Source of the DNA: Yponomeuta sedellus
Lineage: Eukaryota > Arthropoda > Insecta > Lepidoptera > Yponomeutidae
NCBI GenBank assembly: GCA_934045075.1
Contig: OW203738.1
Location: 8,726,868-8,790,867 of the forward strand
Direction: 5' to 3'
Length of the DNA stretch: 64,000 nt
The position numbers and the translations under genes are program-made. Under the pieces are notes generated by a model. That model was not told the DNA's origin. It saw only the letters and a list, made by a program, of their open reading frames with translations, and did no database searches. This document shows positions 56,601 to 64,000 of this stretch, piece by piece; position 1 is the stretch's first letter, and every line of letters starts with the position of its first letter.

Positions 56601-58129
56601 TATAAGAAGGAGGAATAAATTCACTTGTATTGGTAATGAAGATTGTGCATAAATGGCAGTAATTATGCAACCCCTTCTAGAATCATAATTACATATCTAA
56701 AAACTAAGAACTTTTATGAAGTATTGTTCGCACCTGTGAGGTAGTCCTCGATACCCGACTTAAGTTAAGACATTTGTCTGATACTAACATTTATGTTGGT
56801 GGGAGCTAGAACTACCTACACATAAGTTGAGGCTGCGTTTACCTTATAATGGCAATTCTGCCAGAAAAACTACAAAAACACTGGACATTATTGGTATTGT
56901 TCATTGCTACGCGGCCAGCATTGTTCCGACTGGAAAATTAATATTTTTTCCAAAATTCACATCACGTGCAAACCACACATTGTACTCGGCGAATGTATGC
57001 ATTTTACTTCCCTTCACTTGCATTGTATTATTTATAAGCGTACCTACACGTACCAAGGACTTCACTAAAACATATTCACGTACCCATCATATTTTGTTAC
57101 AAAGAACACTACGCTTTACAACCCACCTCTTTGTATTTACATTCGGTCAGATAATATTGTGGCGCTAATTCCGAAACTCGCTAACTACTATAATAATCTG
57201 GCACACAATCATCAATTCTGTTTACTGTGCAGACAAAAAAAACGATGATTTGAAGCGCTTCTCTGTTAGTTTCGACAACACGAATTTTATAATAGCATTG
57301 TGTATCATTATTATGCTTCGGCATTCCGTGGTTACACACGCACAAAACGATCTCGCCTCGCTTCAGCAGACCATCAGTACACTTATACTTTCGACATCAA
57401 CTAGAAACTCTCATTTTGCTGTGAATTAAGTATTCCATAACATTAAAGGTATAGATATAATGAGTCTTATTGAAATAGTCGACTGATGTTGTGGCAACGA
57501 GGATGTCTGTTTGGAAATTATTTCCGTCCATGAACAATTTATTGGCCGCTTGGTGAGTTAGACGCTCAGCGCTAAATAAATTTGCTAAAAGCATAAAGAC
57601 GAGAAAAAATACGGACCCGTTAATTTGACCCACTCAATGGAGGTACATGTAAGTAAACATGCCAAGAGTAACGTCAAAACCGTCCAGCATTTAATTTCAT
57701 CGGGTTGCAGATATATTTAATTACGAAGTTGTCAATCAAAGGAATCGGAACTCGGATAGAGAAGCGAGTCCGCAAGGTTGCTCGAGACAAAATAATGGCG
57801 ACACCAATGAACGAGAATAGGCAGCCGGTGTTGGTGCCGGCAATTAGCGCAGGCCCGTGAAGTTAGCGGCCCTATGTCATGCCTTAAAAGTTGGGTCAAA
57901 CGCGATAGAATCTAAACTCTATAATGCAACATGAGAACTACGGAGAACCACCTGAGCACGATCGCCTTGAAATACTTTCGAACTCGTGGACTATGCGAAA
58001 ATGTTGAAAACACCACCAAACAAAAACCTATTCATTTATGCTTTTTATTTATAAAAGAACAACGTTAAAGACTGATTGTTCCAATTAACTCACCCAATTC
58101 AGGTTTCCGTTTTTTTTTTCGGAAGGAAC
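56601..58129. other. Flank between the mariner element and the CpG island
   Basis: No recognisable coding. The frames at 56827-57168 and 57397-57633 look random. Around 57780-57860 the sequence becomes somewhat more GC-rich. Confidence 0.5.
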
Positions 58130-58500
58130 CGCGCACAATTCGGCTGGATCAGCTGATCGCACACATTTGGTTGGGACACTTCGAGTCGCTTAGTTTCGTT
58201 TGGCGCTTGAATGCGGTCTCAAGGCGAACGAACGCGGAATCGGCGTAGTGCAGTTGCTTTTCGGTATTTGGAAAAAAAGGCTTGGTTTTTCGGTCGCGCG
58301 CCGCTCGGTGTTCGCGCGGGGCGTTCTGGCGTGGGTGTGCGGGGCGAGACGGCCGTCGGCGGCGCGCGAGGCAATCGACTGAAGGCGCGAGAGCCGCGGC
58401 TGTGCGCGCGCAGATGCGCGACCCCGCGGCCGACCTTGCTCCGCGAGGGGTGGCGGACGACCCCCAAAAAGTTTGTGCTTTAGGAGTTAGGCTTAGCACG
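58130..58500. promoter_or_regulatory. CpG-rich island, possible promoter / first exon
   Basis: The strongest GC-rich stretch in the window (GCGCGCGCAG, CGGCGGCGCGCG, CCCGCGGCCG). Open frames on all strands reflect lack of AT stop codons. TCAGTC (minus) and TTAGTT (plus) are insect initiator-like words, but neither a TATA box nor a clear donor was found. It might be the first exon of the SDR gene about 19 kb upstream of its start codon, or of a divergent gene. Confidence 0.35.
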
Positions 58501-59291
58501 CAGTACGATGTTGCTCCGCGCGATTTTTTCTCAAAACATTTGTGTGCTATGGAAAATGTATGATGGTGCACATCCCATCAAACAATGTGTGTATCCCACT
58601 AATTCCATGGAAATGCAAAATAGAAAAAGTGGTACTAGCCTTTCTTCTAAATTATATCCCATTATTTCTATTGCGGCAAAAAACGCAGTTGTGTTAATTG
58701 AGAATACTTGTATTGAATTAAAATTCTATCTATATTCTATCTTATCTGTTTAATTCTAAAGGGATATTAAGATGTCAGCAATAGAATGAAATAATCACAC
58801 GACTTGTCGTTTAAAAAAAGGAGCACAAATTAATGATCTTCATTTGTCCATTCCAGCTGTCTATCAATAACAGTCAATTATAACTATGTTCAAGAGGTTT
58901 AATCTAAAGAGGAAATAAATAGTTTCAACGTGCAAGCCGACATACTATGGGTAACCATTGTTACTAACACTATAGCCCTGCTTGAAATTAATGAATACCA
59001 AACAAAACAATACAATAAGAGAGGCGATACCGATTTTTTGCCGCCAGCCGTCGCACCGCGCCGTCAGTAATGGAAATATAAGTAGTAGGAGTAAAAAGTA
59101 GGAGAATCTGACCAAGTATTTTTATATAGAAATACTTAATTAATAAAATACTTAGCTAATAGAAATAGTGGGATACAACCAAGTGCAAGTACTTGCAAAA
59201 AAAAATCACGCGAAAATAATTCCCCAACCGAATCAGTACGCGATTTGAAATCCGCCATGAAAAAAAATCGCGGCTATATCATTGACAATGC

Positions 59292-59449
59292 GGTCAAACC
59301 AAGGCTTATTCGGCTTGGTTTGACCAGCTGATTTTTAGCATCACCCACAAAATTAATTAAGCCAATATAAGATTATTCTAAGTTCTTATATTGGCTTAAA
59401 AGGTTGATGTGTGGTTGACCCCGTGCGAGTCAACAACACATCAACCTTT
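59292..59449. repeat. Three successive hairpins
   Basis: Stem 1: GGTCAAACCAAG / CTTGGTTTGACC (12 bp, perfect). Stem 2: TTAAGCCAATATAAGA / TCTTATATTGGCTTAA (16 bp, perfect). Stem 3: 59399-59419 / 59429-59449, AAAGGTTGATGTGT.. (21 bp, one mismatch). Stems 2 and 3 abut. Confidence 0.92.
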
Positions 59450-59625
59450 ACATACATGTTCTTCAATCAATTAAGTTAAGGAATCTTAGGTAACAACAAT
59501 TTAAAGGTTCACGTGCTGTTCAGATTAGTTATTATTTACAGTTTTAAGCTAACGGAATGAATTACGGATATAGTAAGTGTTGAAAACGTTTAAAATAGTC
59601 ATCACTAACAATATCCCTATATGTA

Positions 59626-59689
59626 CAGTCTATTTATTCTTACTTGTCCAATTTAGTAAACAAGATTCTACCCTTACGAATAAATAGAC
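59626..59689. mobile_element. Internally deleted 64-bp copy of the CAGTC MITE
   Basis: The left 51 bases of the neighbouring MITE are joined to its right end (AATAAATAGACTG), with TA on both sides. It lies head to tail directly before the 247-bp copy with only TA pairs between them. Confidence 0.8.
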
Positions 59690-59693
59690 TGTA

Positions 59694-59940
59694 CAGTCTA
59701 TTTATTCTTACTTGTCCAATTTAGTAAACAAGATTCTACCCTTAAACTGTGACTTTTTAGTCCAAAACTGCCATATTTCCATAAATGAAGTAACCTGGAA
59801 CACTCTTTTAGATAACACGCTGCCAATTTTGTAAACATAGTTCATGAATTTGCGAGAAAATGTTTAGTTTAGGCATCTAATCTCAGTTTTAAGGTTAGAA
59901 TCTTGTTTACTAAATTGGACAAGTAAGAATAAATAGACTG
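59694..59940. mobile_element. CAGTC-ended MITE (mariner-like, TA target)
   Basis: Termini CAGTCTATTTATTCTTACTT and its complement at the right end match over nearly 50 bp. TA dinucleotides flank both sides (59692-59693, 59941-59942). It is 247 bp with no coding. Confidence 0.85.
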
Positions 59941-60565
59941 TATCTGAAAATATGTGGTTTCACTCGGAATCATTTCAAATATTCTAGTTTGCAAACTATG
60001 TAGCGTGTAGACCTACAGGATTCAGCGCAACCTTGCCATTGTCCACATAATCTCACATAAGCGCACTTTAATCGCCCTATCTCGTACATCGTAATTACAT
60101 AGTAAATAGTGACAAGAAAAACAATTTTTTTTGTAATCCACCTGCCAATTCTGTCACATAAAAGAACACGTCAATTTCCGTTCAAGTGACATGCATGACA
60201 ATTTTCGAATATAACACACATAAGTTTGCTCAAGAAAATAGCAGCTAATTTACATATACATAACAAAGCCCAAAGGTTATCTTAAGGCGCACCTCCAGTC
60301 AAGATCTCGACAAAACAATTCATTTTCCACGCGCTAAACAATTGCATTGCTAGGCGAAGCAAAATGAAAACAATTGAAACCGGATAGTTTTTATTTAATG
60401 TACTATGACAAAAACACGAGTATAGATGATTTAATTATACCTAGGTATATTGCTTTCCCTCTCAATAAATGTTTATATTAATTTACTGTATTAAATGTAA
60501 TCTGTTTATTTATTGATACAAGCACTTCACAATCAATAACAATTTTCAATGCACGAAGGTTATCT

Positions 60566-60731
60566 GGAGCCATATTTATAGAACTACAATTCATTGTAAA
60601 ATCTACATCGCAAAGCCATAATACAAAGCCACACTACAAAGTAAGATTATCTTGAGCGAAGACCTGGTACGCGATGTACAACGTATTGTCTAAATAACAT
60701 ACGAATTGTGGTTTTATCAAGCTCGGTCCTC
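60566..60731. repeat. Foldback MITE family F, copy 4
   Basis: GAACTACAATTCATTGTAAA at the left and ACGAATTGTGGTTTTATCAA at the right are inverted arms of the family. The interior differs. Confidence 0.6.
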
Positions 60732-60739
60732 GAAGATAG

Positions 60740-62467
60740 GTAATGTTTATGTTCTTTTATTTTTACAAGTTCATTAAAGAGCTTTAGTAATAAAATAAAA
60801 ATCAGAAGACACGGACTGCGATGCAGTTACAAATCTTTGTACAATTACCGTAAGCTGATGATCAAGTGATGATGGTCGGACGCGCAAACCGAGGGTTCAG
60901 TACCACATAAATAGATGATAATAATAGCAAAAATATGTTTGACTTTATCGTACTTTTTGTTGTTTATTTTTGGTGGGCTTTATGCCATTATAACACAATA
61001 GTTCGTAAATAATGTCGATCGGTAACTCAACGTTTCTATAATAAAATCCCTGAAGATAATTATATTAAATTTTACTGAAACACGGTTCAAAAATGTGTGC
61101 CAAAAGGGCTACTATAATACTAAGGATTATTTAGATGACAATGTCTGGAAGAAAAGCCCGTTACTTTCATTCAGTTCGGGACACTTAGTGGAAGTTCGAC
61201 TCATACTTGGTCACTTTTTCTTATCTGTTGTTTTACGTACGAGCTGTACGGCAAACCACGATGTACACTAACGGCCTTATTTGTACAAACACAAATCATT
61301 AGAACACTCCAAAAATGCAGACTAATGATGAGTTCGTGGTGGAGATTTTACAAGGAAAAGACGAATTCACAGATTAAATAAAGAGACCTAAGGAGTGCTT
61401 TAGAGGAATCGTGTTTTTTTGTTGTTGATTGTTGAGTGGATATATTTTTGTGACTTTTGTTGCTCAATTATTTTCCCTACGGTACGTTGACTTCACATCA
61501 ACCAAAGTCAGACATCAATGTCTTTTGAGCAGCAATGACCTAGTGGTCGGCCGGAAAACTAAACTGAGGAGCGGAAAATTGCAAATTGATCAACATTGTT
61601 TAGAAGTTTTGCTAAACTGTAATTTGAAAATTAAGTTTTGATACAAAAAAAAACGAAATAATTGGATAACTGTTGAGATGATAAATTCTTGTGACTTTTT
61701 TCCTCAATCATTTCATTAGATTCTACGCAAATTGATACCTACATTGATACCTATACAAATGCAGTTAGCAGATCTATTGAATTTGGTGACCATATGATTA
61801 GGCTTACCGCGATCACAGACGAAACAAGTGTATTTGGTCACCATATTTGGTTCATTTGCTGACCACGTGTCATTATTTAATGATTTGACCTGAACCTTTT
61901 CCCATAGGTGGACTTATTATCTACAATAAAATAGTATTATGTCCGCTTATTGTACAATATTTACATCGTGCAATAAAGACTTTTGACAATAATAATTATG
62001 ATTGTGTTCTTTTCGTCATTTTTGTTGCTCAATTATTTCCCTTCTGATACGTCAACAGCACATCAACCGTTACGTCCGTGCATTCTATTCAGTTGCGTTA
62101 ATCGCGACTAAAATAAGTTGAAGTGCAGTTCACTGTACAGTACTAAAAATTCTTTCCATAATCAGGCACTATAGCTCCTAAATCCAATGTGTAAAAGCCT
62201 AACTATATATAGACCAAACTGTTTTTCGCAACAAACATCATCATAAATCATACCTTAGTTTTGAAATGTCTCCGACTTGTATAGGATTTCAAGACAATAA
62301 TTCCATGGTGATCATCATGCATGTTGCCTTTCGCTACGCCTTGGAAAGAGCAAACTATCAAGAGTCAATATAATTATACATCATGCAAGAGGAAAAACTA
62401 TGCAAGACGCGTCCGGGATTTACCGGAAAAAAAATAATAGGAAGAAAATTTTGCTAGGAAAATAAAG
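60740..62467. other. AT-rich flank with scattered repeat words
   Basis: TTTTGTTGCTCAATTATTT occurs at about 61455 and 62019, each followed by a CACATCAACC word (also in the 59.4 kb hairpin). GTGGTGGAGATTTTACAAG at 61337 matches 10881. Otherwise unassigned. Confidence 0.45.
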
Positions 62468-63175
62468 AATCCGCTATTTGACTCTCTTTTCAAGTATGTC
62501 TTAAACGGTAAATAACTCTTCCATTAGACCAAAAAATATTTTAGTATATTTTTTGAGGACCTAAAAGCAACATAAAAATATATTATAAAACTTTATTTTC
62601 CTAAACAGCCAAAAACGCGGTCAGCCATTTTTGTCTATGGTTTGAAGTCCAAAAAATTGTAAACAAAGTTTGACATAAAATTTTCTGTAAGTGATCTCTG
62701 AGCATAGTGAAATAACAACAACGCAACCATCATTTTATCGAATTTATCCAAAATATACCAATTATCATTATTGCATTTTTCGAGAATGAAAAAACACGTC
62801 AATAAAGACCCCCGGGAAGTTGTGGATTCGTGTACCCAGTGAAATTAATATTCGAAAAATTTGGCTCAAACTTGCCAAAAGAGACCCCGACTCTTTATCA
62901 ATTGAAACTCGGGTGTATTTATGTGAAGATCACTTTGATGTAAGTCCTTTAATAATCAATGTCCACTGGCTCTGGCTGAAAATATGGATTCAAGATGGCG
63001 GATAGCGTTTTCGCCGTCACGAATTAAACGAGGAAAAAAATTTTATACTTTGCAAATTTTGCAGCCATCCTGCATACTTACTTAGCAAAATCAATATATT
63101 TCGGTTTCTTACGTTAAATACTATAGGAAATATTTATTTATCGCGTCAAATTTGATACGTGTCAAATAGCGGATT
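62468..63175 (+). mobile_element. Possible TIR-bounded element carrying a THAP remnant
   Basis: AATCCGCTATTTGAC at 62468-62482 is the exact complement of 63161-63175 (15 bp). The 708-bp interval holds a THAP-domain remnant. THAP domains are the DNA-binding part of P-type transposases, so a P-like origin is suggested. No 8-bp target duplication was found, so the boundaries are uncertain. Confidence 0.45.
62763..62939 (+). pseudogene. THAP zinc-finger domain remnant with internal TGA
   Basis: In one frame the sequence reads YHYCIFRE, TGA (62787-62789), KNTSIKTPGKLWIRVPS, then IRKIWLKLAKRDPDSLSIE and VYLCEDHFD. This matches the THAP C2CH order: first Cys at 62772-62774, conserved IRVP, Trp, then C-x2-H in CEDHF. 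The stop stands where the second zinc-ligand Cys is expected. A GTAAGT donor-like site follows HFD at 62940. No start codon precedes the first Cys. THAP domains bind DNA in P-element transposases and in host regulators; this copy looks dead. Confidence 0.7.
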
Positions 63176-63194
63176 ATAATATACATACGTTACC

Positions 63195-63675
63195 TCACGC
63201 CTGACTCTCAGAGGGGTAGGCAGAGACCAGGGACTGCCACTTGCCACGATCCTAACATCAACGTTCATAAGTCGTTGCATGCACGCACGGTTCCGGGTAC
63301 TTCTTATCTTCCCCTTTGCTTATACATCCCATATTTGGTCGATGTATGTCCACCTGAGACGTCCCTTACCAGCCCTTCCACTCACATTCGCAATATATAA
63401 TTATGTATTTTGTCAATCTTTCTTCCTTCATCCTCTCCACATGTCCAAACCGACGCAACATTCCTTTCTCAATTCTCGTCACTACATCCTCTTTCAGTCC
63501 ACAAAGTTCTCTAATCAGACTATTGCGTACCCTGTCATTCAAAGTAATACTAAACATTCTCAAAGACCTCATTTCTACTGCATTAATTCTACTTTCTTGC
63601 TTCTTTCGCCACACCCAAGGCGCGCTACCATACATAAGTGTTGGGACCAGCACATTATTACAATATTACAATATA
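63195..63675 (-). pseudogene. RTE-type LINE reverse-transcriptase C-terminus, frameshifted remnant
   Basis: The minus strand encodes MLVPTLMYGSAPWVWRKKQE, NAVEMRSLRMFSI, RELCGLKEDVVTRIEKGML and FGHVERMKEERL, typical of the C-terminal end of lepidopteran RTE-like RT proteins. Near 63410 the frame shifts to ANVSGRAGKGRLR, then meets a stop. Downstream residues (RSTRNRACMQRLMNVD, then LPTPLRVRR) are in the same degraded tail. The 3' end is at about 63195. Clearly not functional. Confidence 0.85.
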
Positions 63676-63782
63676 TAAAAATACGAACCCTTTAGTTAAA
63701 CATGATATTTTCGCACTTAGCCTCATGATTGGGCCATTGTACGTATTGGAGCTGTAATACGAACCCTTATAGGATTACTTAG

Positions 63783-64000
63783 AAGCGCTCGTGGCCTAGC
63801 GAAGCGCTCGTGGCCTAGGCGAACCGAGTGACTGGAACCAACCACTTGAGTTAAGCAATAACATTCGCGGTCAGGTTCAGAATGTTAAGCTGTTGGTGCC
63901 GGCTGTCATTCAATGGTAGTCGTTAAGCCATGTCAGAGGCGTTATGGGCGGCTTGATAACTTCTGACAGTATGGCCCGTCACTGTCTTACAATCCTCCAC
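63783..64000 (+). repeat. SINE-A copy 12 (5' part, cut by the window end)
   Basis: Starts with two tandem copies of the GAAGCGCTCGTGGCCTAG head module, then GCGAACCGAGTGACTGG, and continues to CTTACAATCCTCCAC at the window edge. It shows that the 5' end of the family can be duplicated. Confidence 0.82.

Noticed and set aside
58149..58571. A 140-codon minus-strand frame and overlapping plus-strand frames
   Set aside because: All frames are open because GC-rich sequence has few stop codons; there is no domain and no consistent choice of strand.
59281..59460. A CRISPR-like array
   Set aside because: The three stems have different sequences and no regular repeat-spacer pattern; the organism is an insect.
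62787..62789. Selenocysteine decoding of the TGA in the THAP frame
   Set aside because: There is no start codon, no SECIS-like structure was seen, and the surroundings look like a decayed element; a stop mutation is simpler.

Overview
This window is AT-rich eukaryotic DNA, almost certainly from a moth or butterfly. The reasons are one protein gene split by introns with good GT/AG borders, dense SINE, LINE and MITE debris, and repeat ends of the lepidopteran kind (a CCCAGCAGTGGGA-type LINE/SINE tail, repeats ending in TATAATATTAGT, several tRNA-headed SINEs). The species cannot be named from the sequence. There are no bacterial genes, no CRISPR array and no convincing functional tRNA or rRNA gene.

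One protein-coding gene is clear, on the minus strand. It is a membrane-anchored short-chain dehydrogenase/reductase of the SDR16C / epidermal retinol dehydrogenase 2 type. Four coding exons are visible, in transcription order: 38910-39216, 4367-4491, 1966-2076 and 361-608. They join in frame and carry the TGxxxGxG cofactor motif, NNAG, and the catalytic Asn, Ser, Tyr and Lys. The C-terminal exon(s) lie left of the window. The first coding intron is about 34.4 kb, so positions 4492-38909 are mostly intron. Positions above about 39.3 kb are 5' flank or an upstream untranslated part. GC-rich patches at 58.2-58.5, 52.55-52.78 and 42.9-43.3 kb are possible promoter or first-exon regions, unproven.

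Most of the rest is transposable-element sequence. A 5'-truncated Jockey/CR1-type LINE with a YADD reverse transcriptase and a frameshift sits at 27.2-28.86 kb. Older RTE-like LINE tails lie at 11.0, 12.9, 20.7, 25.9, 34.8, 49.7 and 63.2-63.7 kb. A retroposed family here called SINE-A (tail CAGCAGTGGGGACATACAAG then GTTGATATC) has 12 copies, three with clear 9-12 bp target-site duplications. At least four tRNA-headed SINE types are present. DNA elements include a 770 bp mariner-type foldback that keeps the end of a transposase (55831-56600), Harbinger-like MITEs (37.6, 46.6 kb), a CAGTC-ended MITE (59.69-59.94 kb), a CAGAG-ended MITE (51.58-51.89 kb), and a possible P-type element carrying a broken THAP domain (62.47-63.18 kb).

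The most unusual structures are a tRNA-like module enclosed by perfect 21-bp inverted repeats (55.1 kb), a 27-bp perfect snap-back of the same module (1.65 kb), a hammerhead-like CTGAGGA/GAAAC fold inside a MITE (15.56 kb), three hairpins in a row (59.29-59.45 kb), and the THAP remnant with TGA at a zinc-ligand cysteine position. No complete new multi-gene system was seen.
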